From contig OY986440.1 in NCBI GenBank assembly GCA_963920525.1, forward strand, positions 17,068,210 through 17,132,209: a stretch of DNA of 64,000 nucleotides, given 5' to 3'. Positions 31,424 through 44,166 of this stretch are shown piece by piece. Position numbers and translations under genes: made by a program. The stretch is from Dichetophora obliterata (taxonomy: Eukaryota > Arthropoda > Insecta > Diptera > Sciomyzidae). Under the pieces are notes generated by a model. That model ran no database searches, had not been told where the DNA came from, and worked only from the letters and a program-made list of their open reading frames with translations. Positions within the stretch are counted from its first letter, which is position 1; each line of letters starts with the position of its first letter.

Positions 31424-34400
31424 TTATCGTAAGTTATCTCTATGCACTATTCTGCCGTCAATAAGAACAGTAGTCCCTAAGTCCTTCTGAATCTGTTTCT
31501 CGACAAATAATATACTGAATTTGTTTCCAATACGCTTGTTTGTTTTGACATGTACCTTTTCACCTGGTTTATAAGTTTGTTTATTCCGATTCTTATTGTG
31601 GTATTTCAAATTTTCGTTCTGTGTTCTAGCAATTCTCTTACTTATTTCGTTCATTAATGTCTTTGGTGTCGAATGTATGATGTCTATTGGTCTGTACCCT
31701 GTAACTGAGTGAATTGTTCTATTGTATTTTGCAGTTGCTAATGCAATAAGTTCGGGTGTATCAGAAATATTTTCTTCAAGCTTAGTGCATCTAGCTATTT
31801 CAGTAAGAGTACTATGAAATCTTTCTACCTGGCCATTAGTCGTAGAATGAAAGGGGGGTGTAGTGAATACGGTGATTTTAAAGTTATTTTTAAGCATGGT
31901 TTTGATGGTTTCAGAGTTTAAGGATCGTTCATTATCGCAAACTATTGTTTTTGTATCTTTGAAGAAACTTACCATATTAATTAGTGGTTGTTTAATATCT
32001 AGTGTTGCTCGAGATTTTATAGGACTGACTATTGCATACTTAGAAAATTTGTCTAAAAGGGTGAGAAAATGTTGTTTGTCTGTTGAATAGATGTCAATAT
32101 GTAATATTTCGCCTGGGTGGGGGGTATGGGTGTTTCTGCTATCTCAATTCTATTTGGATGTCTTGGATATTTTGCCTCCTGGCAGATTTTGCATGTTGAT
32201 ATTGCTTCTTTTATTGTTTTTCTGAGTTCAGAGAAATAATAATCTTTCAGGATTTGCTGCATATTTTCTCGTGCACCGCGGTGAGCTCTATTGTGTTCAG
32301 TTATTACTATCTCTATTTTATCGTTTTGGTTAGGAATATCTAAGACTAATTTTCCTGCATAACATATCTTGACGGAAGGAAAGGTTGTTAATAATTTATT
32401 CTGTATTTGTGCTAGAATTGGCAGTTCGCAATGTATTGCGTTGGTTACATTCGGGTTGATTACCTCTTTAAGTGTTACAAAGAGGTCGTCCAGATTTACA
32501 TACGTTATTGTGTGCCTAAGTCTTGATCTAAATATAATTTTAGTTATCTTTTCAGTTTCATTGCCCTTACGAATGACAATTTGGTTTCGAAAGCAGTTAA
32601 GAGGATTTTGTACAGAAACTATGATTTTAGTTAGTGACTTTTCACTATGCATGGTACCTCCGCTTGTGACAGAGGGCTCTTCTTACATGTTGACGTGTTG
32701 TCTAGATAAAGCATCTGCGACAAAGTTTCCTTTCCCTGGTTTGTAGAAAAATTTTGGAGCAAATTCTTCTACAAAGGCTCTCCATCTTTTGATTTTCGAG
32801 TTTGGATTTTTGTCGGATATTGCAAAAGTTAGAGGCTGGTGGTCAGTAAAAATATTTAATTGTTTCACACCATATAAGTAGTTTCGTAGTTTTTGCAAAG
32901 ACCAGACTATGGCTAAGAGTTCCCTTTCATTTGCCGCATAATGTTCTTCAGTGGGAGAGAGTGTTCGCGAAATCATGGTTATCGGCCTACCGTTTTGAGA
33001 TAACACAGCCCCCAGTGCGTGAGAAGAGGCATCTGTGGTAAGGTCAAAAGGTTTCTCGAAATCTGGATACAAAAGCAGAACATCTTTAATTTTATCAAAA
33101 GCAACTAGTGCCTCTTCATCGAATTCTATTGTAACGTTTTTTGATTTGCTTGCTCCGATTGTGCCATTTTCACCACGTAAATATTTTGTTAAAGGTTTTG
33201 CAATCATTGCGTAGTCCCTTATAAATCGCCGATAGTAGCCTGCAAGTCCTAGGAATGATCGCAAGCTACGAAGGGTTTTAGGGATTTCATAATTTACAAT
33301 ATCCTTTATTTTATCGGGACAGGTTTTAATACCCATATTAGACACCATAAATCCGAGAAATTCCACTTCTTCCTGAAAGAACTTAGATTTTTCAGGTGAG
33401 ACTCGCATATTGGCGTTGTAAAGTTTTCCCAAAATTCGCTCTATATCTTCAAGGTGTTGTCCCGCTGTTTTAGAAAAAATAATAACGTCATCAATATAGA
33501 CATGGCAACTTTTCCCAATTTCTTCCCTAAGCACATCATCAATAGCCCTCTGAAATATTCCCGGGGCATTTTTTAAACCAAACGGTAGTCGACAAAATTC
33601 GTATTTCCCATTGTTTACAGAAAACGCAGTCTTTTCACGATCACACTCAGCCAATTTTATTTGGTGGAAACCGGATTTAAGATCAATTGTCGAATAAAAT
33701 GACGAGTTGCCAAAGTTAGATAGAATTATAGACATGTCGGGTATTGGATATTTATCACTGGTAGTCTTTTCGTTGAGCTTTCTAAAATCTATAACCATAC
33801 GCATTTTCCGATTGCCTTCGCTATCAGTTCGCTTTTTGTCCACTACCCATACAGGATTGTTATAAGGAGACCGTGAAGGTCTTATAATTCCATTTGCAAG
33901 GAGTTCATTGATTTCTTTGTTCACGAAATTTGCTGCTGACATGGGATATGGGTAGCTTTTAGAATATACAGGCTCTTGATCTGTTGTTCTTATTGTCGCG
34001 ATAATTTTTGTTGTAAAAGGTAGGCACTCATTTGGATCTGCAAACACCTTCGAATGCCTTTTTATCATGTAATCAAAATTGCTCTTGAGGCCCACAGGAA
34101 TAGCCTGATAATGATTTACGTCTCTACAATAGCGAAACAAAAGCTTTTCCTTACCCTCATTGTATTCTATTGTGCCTTTTTTAAGATCTAATTGTGCCCT
34201 TATTTCACGTAAAAAATCAAGGCCAATAATTCCATCAAAAGTTTCTAATTGAGGTAGTATAAAAAACTGTGAATTTTTTCCGAACATGTTTATTACACAT
34301 TTGAATTCTATTTCATTGGATCCGTGAATTGACTTAACAATAAACTTATTTTCTACTGATTTAATGGCCTTAAGACCATAAATATTTTTTATATAATTTT

Positions 34401-34488
34401 TGGCAGCTCCAGTGTCTACCAGGAATTTTAATTCCTTCCCATTTAATGTCCTACTTACATATGGGAGGAGGGACCTACCCCTAAAAAA
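31424..34488 (-). pseudogene. pol: E3 Pol: protease, RT, RNase H, integrase
   Basis: Read in -1 from gag. Protease has LVDTGAAKNYI (~34405). RT spans ~34100-33350 with the catalytic YIDD (~33495). RNase H has DASSHALGAVLSQ and TDHQPLTFAI. Integrase has HNRAHRGA...CKICQ and the DDE core (HIDIY, IVCDNERSL, NGQVERFHS). Lesions: an in-frame TAA at 32683-32685 between RNase H and integrase, and a frame change at the G6 (minus C6) run 32119-32124 just before the first integrase Asp. The TAA falls in a poorly conserved linker, and the remaining frames are long and clean, so decay is slight. Confidence 0.85.
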
Positions 34489-35759
34489 TTAATCTGATCT
34501 GCAGGTTCCTGTTCGTCATGATCATTGGGCGTTTCACTTATGGCGTCGTAATCAAACTCACACTGAGATTCATAATCAGTATATCCTGAAATTTCTGTCA
34601 AATTGGGTTCCTGTGGTGAAATTGGATGCTGACCTAGGTTATTTATTCGTTGTTGCTTTGCGATATGATGCCGGTCGGATTCATATGGCCTTTTATGAGC
34701 TTGTGTAAAACTTGCCAGATTGTTGGGGTGGTTTGTGAATAAAGGTGGTCGGTTTTGGTTGGTCCAGTTCTGTCCTCGGTTATTAATGTTTCCAGGTGGT
34801 GGATATCTGTTGACCTGTTGCTGCTGACCAATTGGGATATTAGGCTTATTATAACGGAAGCGAGAAGAGGAATCTATTTCCATTGGAGTGGGCTTGGGCT
34901 GGATTGGTTGACGTACCGGTAGTGGTTGTGATTGATAGCGGCGGTAGTGGGGAGAATTAGAAAACCCGTGATAGTGTTCGGCAAAGGAATCCTTATTTCT
35001 ATTAAATGAGGTAGCAAATACATATCGAGCTTGGTTGGATTCAAGTTCCTGTGCCAAAGCCAGTGCAGATGGCATGTCAGCAGGTCTGGATGAAAACAAG
35101 ATATCACCCATTGGCTTGCGAAGCCCTGAAATAAATGTTCTTAGCGCATCTTGTCTATACTTTCCACAAAGAGATCTAATGAGACCATTGTCATTTTCTT
35201 GAGTCATAATCACCTTATTGATTATGAGCGTGAGCTTGCGTTCAATTTCGTCATAGAATTGACAAATGGTCTGCCCACCCTGTCTTGATGTGGACATTTC
35301 CTGCTCTAGAATGTAAATGGGTTTTTCATCAGCGTAAGTAAAATCCAGGCGTGCAATAATGGCCTTAAAATTTAGCACCGTATTAAAAGATGAAATTACC
35401 AAGTCGGCGGATTCGGTAATTTTATTACGAATAATAGCCACAGCCTGGTAATGTCTCGAGGTACCAACAAATGGTTCGAACAACCTTTATGCTGCGAACA
35501 CGGCTTGTCGCCATGAAATATACCGAACCTGTTCACCGCTGAACTCAGGCAGTGATTTAATTAAGTCTAAAGTTTCCCCACAAGGTGGAGCGTCCGGAGT
35601 AATGGTTATCTCTTTATATTCCTCAACTTGAGCGGGGGTCTCTATTGCGGCAAGTCTAGATGTCAGTTCGTCGACTGTAGCCTGAAAGTCCTGTTTTACC
35701 TGTCTAGTTGCAGCTGCAATAGCAGTGTTTAAAAGTGCCTGTAGTGTTTGTGCGTCCAT
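34455..35759 (-). pseudogene. gag: E3 Gag with one internal stop
   Basis: 433 codons plus one in-frame TAA (35487-35489). The frame is otherwise open on both sides, so this is a single nonsense change rather than two genes. N-terminal ~65 residues are helical and polar. Capsid-like region follows (LPEFSGEQVRYISWRQAV, then FISGLRKPMGDILF). The tail is rich in P, N, R and Q without a CCHC knuckle, like the E1 Gag. Its capsid aligns with the E1 Gag around SW..AV...FEP..GT..HY. The heptamer T TTT TTA lies a few codons before the stop. Confidence 0.85.
34482..34488 (-). promoter_or_regulatory. -1 ribosomal frameshift heptamer (E3)
   Basis: On the minus strand T TTT TTA in the gag frame (AAT TTT TTA GGG), with the protease frame opening in -1. 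Same heptamer and same distance-to-stop logic as in E1. Confidence 0.7.
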
Positions 35760-35864
35760 TCTAGCGTTTATAAATTTAAATTGAGAGCGGCATAAATCTA
35801 CGTTTTATTTTAAACTAGCTGGAACCCGGCGCGTTGCTGCCACGCCCCCGTTGCCAAACTTCCA

Positions 35865-36745
35865 TAAAATGTTATCAGTGAACCTGCATTGGGTTGATCT
35901 AAATTTGGGTTGAATGAGAGGTGCCACGCCCCTTTGTTTAACTCCCATAAAATTTGATTAGTGAAACGGCATGTGTAAATCGTGGTAGAATAATGAATTC
36001 TTAGGCTATAACTTCAAAGCTATTCGATATCGCAAATCGCATATTTGGGTTGTATGGGAGGTGCCACGCCCCCTGAATGGCGTGTGTAAATTGTGGTAGA
36101 ATACCGAATTCCGAGGCTGTGCGAGCTGTAACTGAAAAGCTATTCGATATCGCAAATTATGGGAGGTTGCCACACCATACGTCCATAAAATGTTATCAGT
36201 AAAACGACATGTGCAAATTGTGCTCGAATACCGAGGCTGTGGAGGTCTATAACTCCAAAGCTATTCGATATCGCAAATTCTGGTTGCAAGGGAGGAGCCA
36301 CGCCCCTTGTACAACGCCCATAAAATGTTATCAGTAAAACAGCACGTGTAAATTGTCGTCGAATACTGAATTCCGGGGCTGTGTGAATTATAACGCAAAA
36401 GCTATTCAAAATATTAAATGTGGGTTTTAAGGGAGGTGCCACGCTCCCTTTCCCAACGCCCATAAAATTTTATCAGTAAAACGGCACGTGTAAATTGTGG
36501 TCGAAAACCCAATTCCATGGCTGTGCGAACTATAACTCAAAAGCTATTCGATATCTCAAATTTGGGTTGTATGGGAGGTGCCACGCCCCCTTGTCCAACA
36601 CCATAAAATGTTATCAGTTAAACTTAATGTGTAAATTGAGTTCGAATATTAAATTCCGAGCCTGTGCGGTCTGTAACTAAAAAGCTATTCGATATCGCAA
36701 ATTTGGGTTGTATGAGAGTGCCACGCCCCCTTGTCCAACGCCCAT
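35865..36745 (-). repeat. ~140-bp tandem repeats in Helitron-like element B
   Basis: About six diverged units, each with GGGAGGTGCCACGCCCCCTT, CCATAAAATGTTATCAGTAAA and AGCTATTCGATATCGCAAA. CCATAAAAT recurs at about 35869, 35948, 36182, 36318, 36459 and 36601. Confidence 0.8.
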
Positions 36746-37265
36746 TTTTTCTTTCTGTAAAAAACGTTTGTAGACTATTACAAACATTTTAAAAAGTTAG
36801 CCAAATTGGTCGGTGTAGCCGTTTTCCGATTTTAGATAAATAAAAAAGTGGGCGTAAAAGTGGGCGTGGTCAATTTTTCTTTCCGTAAAAACCTAAGTTG
36901 GACTATTACGAACATTTTAAAAAAATATCCAAATCGGTCCAGCCGTTCTCAACTGATGCAATTACCAACGAACGACATTTGATTTTTATTTATATAGATA
37001 TCAAAACAGTGGGCGCAAAAGTGGGCGTGGTCAATTTTTCTTTCAATAAACACTTAAATTGGATTACTATGAACATTAAAAAAAAAAATTATCCAAATCG
37101 GTGCAGCCGTTTTCCGATTTTAGATAAATCAAAAGAAGTGGGCGCAAAGTGGGCGTGGTCAATTTTTCTTTCCGCAAAAACCTAAGTTGGACTATTACGA
37201 ACATTTTAAAAAAAAAATTATCCAAATCGGTCCAGCCGTTCTCAACTGATGCAATTACCAACGAA
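36746..37265 (-). repeat. ~125-bp tandem repeats in Helitron-like element B
   Basis: About four units sharing GTGGGCGTGGTCAATTTTTC, GGACTATTACGAACATTTTA and CCAAATCGGTCCAGCCGTT. Confidence 0.8.
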
Positions 37266-37291
37266 CGACATTTGATTTTTATTTATATAGA

Positions 37292-38052
37292 TATCGTTTT
37301 TTATTTATTACACAATTTATGACTGTCTTTCTTTCTTTTATTTCAGGTATGTATCAATCTGTATGTTGGTAATTTCAATTTGCAATTCTTTTTTAATTTC
37401 TGTTCGTTTACACTGTTTGGGTTTTGGCTTATTTTTTGCCTTAGTTTTATAATTTTTGTGTTCTTTCCACTATGTAGAAATTTTTATTTCGATTTTTTTT
37501 AAAAAAGATTTCATTTGTTTTTTCACAAAAAAGTTTTTTTCCGCTATGTGAAATTTTTATTTTGGTTTATTTCTTGCTTTAATTTTTTTTATTCACTCTG
37601 ATTGCACATTAGACTAACTGTTTTATTATTGTTCGTAGCAAAACTTCTGGATTAGGGCTGCTGTTTCGGCCTCTAAAGTCCAGGTATCGTCGTAGCTTCC
37701 AGGTGTCGGTTTTTTATTGTTTCCGATTGTTTTGAAAACAGCTGCCATGCAGCGAATTTTTTGTTCATTTGTTATTTTTCAATTAATGGAAGATTCCAGT
37801 TTATTTCATTATATGTTTTGTTGTTCATTTTTTGCTTATTTTTTCTTCTATGAAGAATTTTCACTTTTTCACGAAAATATTTTGTTTACTGTTTTTTGTT
37901 CATTTTTTCTTCTATGAAGAATCTTCACTGTTCACTTCGAATTTATTAAAAAAAAAATTTTTCACATTAGTTTTTTTAAAATTTTCCTATTTATTTAGTG
38001 AGTTCGAGCTCACGACCACTGTGTTTTTTTTTTGACAAAAATATTTTCAGTG
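37292..38052 (-). other. E3 leader, T-rich, no gene
   Basis: Low-complexity T-rich DNA with a repeated TTTTTTCTTCTATGAAGAAT (about 37842 and 37904). It joins the primer-binding site to the Helitron insertion. Confidence 0.5.
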
Positions 38053-38070
38053 GCCCCACGTTGGGCGCCA
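38053..38070 (-). other. E3 primer-binding site (tRNA-Lys1,2 type)
   Basis: On the minus strand TGGCGCCCAACGTGGGGC, overlapping the last base of the LTR. This fixes 38070-38671 as the 5' LTR of a minus-strand element. Confidence 0.8.
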
Positions 38071-38671
38071 GTTAAGAATGTTTATTTACCGAACAAATAA
38101 AACACTCCGTTTTTAATTAATTGCTCTTTATTACCGGCTATGCCAGTCTTTTCAGTTTCACAATTAATCTTACTCTAAACTCTAAGCCGAAAATACCTAA
38201 CTTAAAATACCCAAATTGCTTTCTATGTTTGTTGACGTCGTTTATGCTGATGATGTTGTTGTTGTCATGATTGTTGCTGCGCTTCAAGCTTGGGTTTGTT
38301 GTTATGGACGTAGTAGTGGCTGTGCCTTGCTGAAGTTGTAGTGGTGCTGTGTTTTAGGTTCTTATTGTTGTTGTTGGTCTGGTTGTTGCATTGATTTTGT
38401 TCACGAAATTTATGCTACCAATTCATGTTCCCAGCATGTGTCGTCGCTAGTTGTTTTCACCTAAGTGTAACTTTAGCCGAAACGTGCCTGAAGTCGATTT
38501 AAGACGGATGCGCGTGTCTTATTTGGATATTGTTCTTCCGGATTAGAATGTTTGGCGGATTGAAGTGTTGTTTAGCCAACTTGGTAAAATATAACTCCTG
38601 CTTGATGAACGTGATGGAATTTGGGCGAATGAAGGTGTCGTTTAGCCAGAGTGGCATGATAAATGCTAACT
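38070..38671 (-). repeat. E3 5' LTR (602 bp)
   Basis: Same length and, by eye, same sequence as 3784-4385. TATA immediately right (38672-38675). Confidence 0.88.
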
Positions 38672-38675
38672 TATA

Positions 38676-40091
38676 TATTCAAAATCTTAAGGAAAACTGA
38701 ATAACGACATACAAATCCATCCAATGAATTCAAAATTGTTTATAAATAAAATTTTTAATTCACATTGAATTTTAAAAATTGATAAGTAATTAATTTTAAT
38801 AATTTTTTTTTCGTTATTCAGAAAAATTAATTATTTTTTTATTCATATGAATGTAATTTATTTACAAAGAATACAATTCAAAAAAAATTTCAAAATTTTC
38901 AATAATTAATTTTTTGTACATTATTATTTTTTGATTCATTGCCTATTCATGTGTTGTTCATTATTAATTTTATAGTCATTATTAATTTTTTATTTATTAT
39001 TAATTTGGTTCATTATTGAAAAGTGAATAACAAGATTTTTTCATTTTATTTATGATTCAAAAGTGAATGTAAAATTAGAAATGAATACGAAATTTATAAT
39101 GAATAAAAAATTAATACTGAATAAAAAATTAATAGCGAACATTTTATTCATAAAATAGTATTGAATAACAAAATTTGTTATTCATTGTGTTTTTTATTTA
39201 AAAGTGAGTAACAAATTAATAACAGTGGTAATCATGTTGAAAAAAAAGTTTGCGCGACGAAAACGGCATTTATATTTCGATTAAGTGTTTTTTCTAGAAA
39301 ATAAAAATCACCAAGACTTTTCCAGATTGGTTCAAATTTTTTTTAGAAGAATTTTTTTACTTTTTTGAGTTTTGAAAAATATTTCCCCAGTTATGATCCC
39401 TATAACTCCAAAAGTATTCATTTATTTTACAAGTTTTATAAATATTTACAAATGAGACATTTATACCTTTTACTTAAGCTTTTCTTTATACGATTATTTG
39501 TACGAATTTTGTAGACATTTTCTGAATACTATATTTGTGAAAGAGTTTAAAATATACCGTTTATTTAACATTTCCCCCATATTAACGTGCGTAAAAATAT
39601 GACTTTGATATATAATTTGGTTTTATTTTTACTTTGTTGTTAAAAAAAAATAAAGAAAATCAAAAAAAATATTAAGGTAAAAAGTATGATTGTAGCAGGT
39701 TGGATATTTACGTATTTCGGTTTTAGTAAAAATACTCAAAACTACCTGCATCAAAGTCGACGTGGTGAGTTCGTACTAAACAAATTCTTCAGACTTTAAA
39801 AACCCATTTATCATATATTTAACTAAAGATTTTGTTTACAAGCAATGTTCTTAGCGTTTTTATGATATTATATTCTTGAAATTATATAACAAAAAAATAA
39901 GTGAGAATGCAAAAATATAATAACTTTAAATTATATAATGTTCGTAGGGTAGTTTAGTAAAAAAATTGCCTACATTTTTTAAGAAAAACCTAATTAAATT
40001 CTGCTACATTTTGTTGGCAGCTACATTGTTTATTCAGATGTTTCGTGCATCAAATCTTTACATATCATTTCTATTGCTTTTCAATATTATG
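38676..40091. other. AT-rich DNA with foldback-prone simple repeats
   Basis: 38790-39190 is built from variants of ATTAATTTTTTATTCATT and its complement and would fold on itself. 39200-40090 is AT-rich without recognisable features. Confidence 0.45.
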
Positions 40092-40139
40092 CAGAGACTA
40101 TAAATACTTATAGACATTGCATGTGAAAGCTCCGGTACG

Positions 40140-40404
40140 CATTGGCGTCGGAAGCGGGGGGGGGAAAGGTGGGCAGTTGCCCCCCCCCACTTTTTTAGCT
40201 AGATAAACAATTTAAAAGGAAAAGTTATTCAAAATATCAGTTTTTTTACAAAGATAATATTTTTGTATTATATATTTTCCTCTTCTTTCTCTCTTCTTCA
40301 TGTTTCATGTGAAGAAATTTTGGTGAACTTTTTTTGCACCACCATTTGTACTGCCCCCCCATTTGTACTTCCCCCCCAGATGAAATTCGCTTCCGACGCG
40401 CTTG
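40140..40404. mobile_element. hAT MITE, deletion derivative of the copy at 54282
   Basis: 265 bp, with termini CATTGGCGTCGGAAGCG and inverted CGCTTCCGACGCGCTTG. A perfect 8-bp CCGGTACG flanks it (40132-40139, 40405-40412). The right arm of the surrounding foldback (near 44343-44350) has the empty site with one CCGGTACG. Its ends match both ends of the hAT at 54282-56016, including the two GGGGGGG-AGTACAAATGG blocks. Confidence 0.85.
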
Positions 40405-41229
40405 CCGGTACGGAATGAAAAATTTGCACGTGCAAGACAAGAGACCCGACGAGTAAATAACCTAGCGAGTAATCGCTTGTTTAGATTTGTGTTGCTAGCA
40501 CAACATGTATAAGTTGCTTAAAGTTTTGTTTATGTTGCTAGAATTTATAAAAGAACAGCAATGATGCAGAAAACCACTGCTTATACATATATTTTTTAGA
40601 TTTCTGAGTAGAGCAGCCTGACTTTGTTTACATTTTTTTTTTTGGCTTGATTTGTTGTTGCTGCATTGGACTTTTTTTGTTACGCTAGGATTTTGTTCAC
40701 GTTTTGGAAGCATTTCGTTGATCGTCAGATATAAATCATATTTTTGCGATTTTGTCTATCTAAAGCAAAGACGTTTTAGATAAATTGCTGTATCTTTTTT
40801 ATTTCTGATCGGATTCAAATGCTCCAAAGAACAAAATTTTAGAAAATTTATCAATCTTCTAAATGACATTTAAATTAAATTTTAAAAAAATGAATTCAAT
40901 TACTTATTACCTATTTTAAACAGATTTAAAAGTAAAACTCTAATCTGCTGCACAGAGTTAAATCCACTCATACCTTTAAATTGTATTTTTTAAAGATTTT
41001 TAAATGTATAGATAAATCGCTATATCTTTTTTGTTTTTAATCGGATTCAAATGCACCAAAGGACAACATTTTAGAAAATTGATCAATGTCTTAAATGACA
41101 TCAAAACTAAATTATAACAAAATTAAACCAATTATTTATTAACTATTCTTACCTTTATCCTTTCAAATTACATCAAAATAAAGTTTTGCAAAAATTAATC
41201 GATTTCTTTATTTACTATTATCCATTCCT

Positions 41230-42149
41230 TTTTAATGTTGTTTCGGTCACCATACATTTTTATTTTCTATTTTGTTTCAGTTTCTAGTGACCGGACGCTT
41301 ATTAAAATTTGGATGGTAGAAGTCTATGCTATCACAGTAATCAAATGCATTATTGCAGTTGATGACATAAGGAATTTGCTTGATGACATAAGGAATTTGC
41401 TTCCTTATTTGCGAATAGCCGAAGAAACTCAATACCTGAACTGCAAATGAAACCCTCATTTTGTCGAATAATTTCGGATTAATGTGTTTCTCCGTAATTT
41501 TTGGTATTTTATTTTTTTTTATTTTTATTTTAACATTTCTTAAAGTAAAAGTACATTAAGGAACTTAAATAACTAAGCATTAGCGACTAAGGCCTTCCGC
41601 TAAATTTTTGGTATTATTCGAAGGGTCTTCGATGCATTTTTCAATATACAAGGGTATATTCAATAAAAGTTGTCACGAACCGAATTTAAAAAAACGTATC
41701 ATAAAGTCCTGTATTGCACACATTAAATCTTGCAACGCCAGAGTGGTTTGATGAAAATGGGAGTTGCTTTGAGCACAGGCAAATCATTATAGATTTTCTT
41801 ATAACTGTTTTAATTCGAAAGAATTCGAAATGATTAAAAGAAAATCTAGCGTCCGAAGAGTTAAAACAACAATGCAAAAATGCAAAGGCTTCTAAATGCA
41901 TAAGCATTCCGTTTGTACGTCTGAAAGTCTGTCTGAAAGTCTGTCTGTCAATTCGTCGTTTTGGATTTTTTTTAAATAATCCGACTGTCTCTTCGTCTGT
42001 TTGTCCATATAAATAACGGCGTTATTAGTGAACGTGATTTTTAAATCGCCGTTCTTTAATATGGTAACCGTGATCACGTTATTTTTCAACTAAACAAATG
42101 CATATTCATGTATGCATGTTATGGGAGGTGACCGAAACAACATTAAAAC
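41230..42149. mobile_element. Nested element with AATGTTGTTTCGGTCACC ends
   Basis: About 0.9 kb between the foldback arms. The termini TTTTAATGTTGTTTCGGTCA and its inverse (AGGTGACCGAAACAACATT) face inwards. Interior includes a direct duplication of GATGACATAAGGAATTTGCT (41362-41401) and a repeated GAAAGTCTGTCT (about 41919-41945). No coding motif; target duplication unclear. Confidence 0.5.
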
Positions 42150-43177
42150 TCATATCAAAGTGCATATGATATGCGTACTTGAGAGACAGAGACAAAAAAT
42201 TCTCGCACAATCAAAAAATCACTGGTTATATCACGAATCGCTGCAAACGACATAAGACAAAAAATTAACAAAAGCTCAATCACTGATCACGGTTTTTTAA
42301 TCGTATTTAATCACCACAGTTACCAGTGATTTTTCAATCACGGTGACTAAATCACCGGTATCAAAATATCGCTCATCTCTACTCTAAACTGAATGCACCT
42401 CATATTGTTAAAAATAAGTGCACCTCATTTAGCAATGTTTTCCCCCAGGCTTTTGTAATTATTTTTATTTTTGTATGGTATTTCCTTAAAACTTAAATAC
42501 ATTTGAAATAATTGAAATTTAAAAGCAAAGAAGAAATCTTAAGAAATTTCATTTATTTTGTTATTTTTAAATTTTCGAAGGAAAAGGAAAAAAATTTAAA
42601 AATTTCATTTATTTAACAAATTTTAAATTTATCACAAAAAACTTCAAAACTTATTTTATTTTAAATAATGTTTAAGTCAGCAATATAACAAAAAACTTAA
42701 AAGCATTTCAGTTGTTTTGGTTTTCATATATGTATTCCTTTTTCACTATTTAATACAAAAATTAGAGCTTACAATTTGTTAATAAGCCTACATCTTACTT
42801 TAAAAAAAATAATATTTTTTTGATAATATAAATTGCCGAATCGCAATTTAATCAAATGTAAAAAAAATAAGTCTCCAATTGGAAGATGCTACAAAATAGG
42901 CAAAGCAACAAGAATAACACAAGGCAATTCGTGTAGCTGCCAATTGTCCTGCGTGGCAATAGAATACTACTTTTTATTTTTTTCTTAACAACAAATTAGA
43001 CAAATCATAATTTTATTCTAAATAAATAAAACAAGAAAATAAAATGCATGGTCTTTTCTGAAAAAAAAAAACCAATTAAATGTTATTATTGGAGTTTTTG
43101 TTTTAAATCTATTTAAAATAGTTAATAAATAATTGGATTAATTCTGTTAAAATTTAATTTTGATATTATTTGAATGG
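42150..43177. other. Foldback centre, AT-rich
   Basis: Includes a small palindromic region with GTGATCACGG/CACCGGTATC-type motifs (42280-42365). No gene seen. Confidence 0.4.
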
Positions 43178-43912
43178 ATAAAGGTAAAAATAGTAAATAA
43201 AGAAATCGATTAATTTTTGCAAAACTTTATTTTGATGTAATTTCAAAGGATAAAGGTAAGAATAGTTAATAAATAATTGGTTTAATTTTGTTATAATTTA
43301 GTTTTGATGTCATTTAAGACATTGGTCAATTTTCTAAAATGTTGTCCTTTGGTGCATTTGAATCCGATTAGAAACAAAAAAGATACAGCGATTTATCTAC
43401 ACCGCCTTGCTTCAAATAGATAAATATATACTTTTTTTAACAAATTAGCCGAATATCAATTTAAATTACAAAGAAATAAAAACAAGAAACAAAATTGATG
43501 GCATTTTCTTTAAAAAATACAATTTAAAGGTATGAGTGGATTTAACTCTGTGCAGCAGATTAGAGTTTTACTTTTAAATCTGTTTAAAATAGGTAATAAG
43601 TAATTGAATTCATTTTTTTAAAATTTAATTTTAGTGTCATTTAGAAGATTGATAAATTTTCTAAAATTTTGTTCTTTGGAGCATTTGAATCCGATCAGAA
43701 ATAAAAAAGATATAGCGATTTATCTAAAACGTCTTTGCTTTAGATAGACAAAATCGCAAAAATATGATTTATATCTGACGATCAACGAAATGCTTCCAAA
43801 ACGTGAACAAAATCCTAGCGTAACAAAAAAAGTCCAATGCAGCAACAACAAATCAAGCCAAAAAAAATGTAAACAAAGTCAGGCTGCTCTACTCAGAAAT
43901 CTAAAAAATATA

Positions 43913-44166
43913 TGTGACCCGGTAAGTTAAAAGGGACCTATGGGTCGAAAAAATCGATTTTTACTTTTTTGATGATTCTTATAGTAGACAACACGCACTT
44001 TCTAATGCAACAAACCACAGCTTTCTAGCTGCATTAGTTTTGGCAGAAACAAGTTTCAAGCCATAAAAGCGTTCAGGCGCATCAAAATCAACTTTTTTAC
44101 TTCAAAGTCGTTTTTCTCCAAAACTTATTTTCTGAGAATAGGTCCCTTTTAACTTACCGGGTCACA
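43913..44166. mobile_element. TA-inserting MITE (254 bp)
   Basis: Inverted ends TGTGACCCGGTAAGTTAAAA (continuing GGGACCTAT) flanked by TA. The left foldback arm preserves the uninterrupted site (CTTATACATATATTTTTTAG, near 40581), which confirms the TA target and a Tc1/mariner-type origin. Confidence 0.85.

Larger units (their letters stand above)
35815..37291 (-). mobile_element. Helitron-like element B inside the E3 leader
   Basis: On the minus strand it starts TCTATATAAATAAAAATC and ends CGCCGGGTTCCAGCTAG, lying between A and T as Helitrons do. 1477 bp, non-coding, made mostly of two tandem-repeat blocks. It shares the GAGAACGGCTGGACCGATTT motif with element A. It lies between the primer-binding site and gag of E3, in the same orientation as the host element. 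Confidence 0.65.
3784..38671 (-). mobile_element. E3: env-bearing Ty3/gypsy element split by nested insertions
   Basis: On the minus strand the order is 5' LTR (38070-38671), primer-binding site, leader, gag, pol, most of env, then about 26 kb of other elements, then the env C-terminus, polypurine tract and 3' LTR (3784-4385). Both LTRs are 602 bp, look identical by eye, and have TATA immediately outside (3780-3783 and 38672-38675). That fits one insertion with a TATA duplication. About a hundred env codons are missing between the two env pieces, so the split was accompanied by a deletion. Alternatively, two copies of one TATA-targeting family were joined by rearrangement or misassembly. Gag, Pol and Env resemble those of E1 but are clearly diverged. 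Confidence 0.7.

Noticed and set aside
35487..35759. Separate 90-codon gene upstream of E3 gag
   Set aside because: It is the N-terminal part of Gag in the same frame, separated by a single TAA.
36140..36680. Frames of 107 and 61 codons with repeated VAPPL-like and similar segments
   Set aside because: Produced by the ~140-bp tandem repeats of Helitron-like element B, not protein-coding genes.
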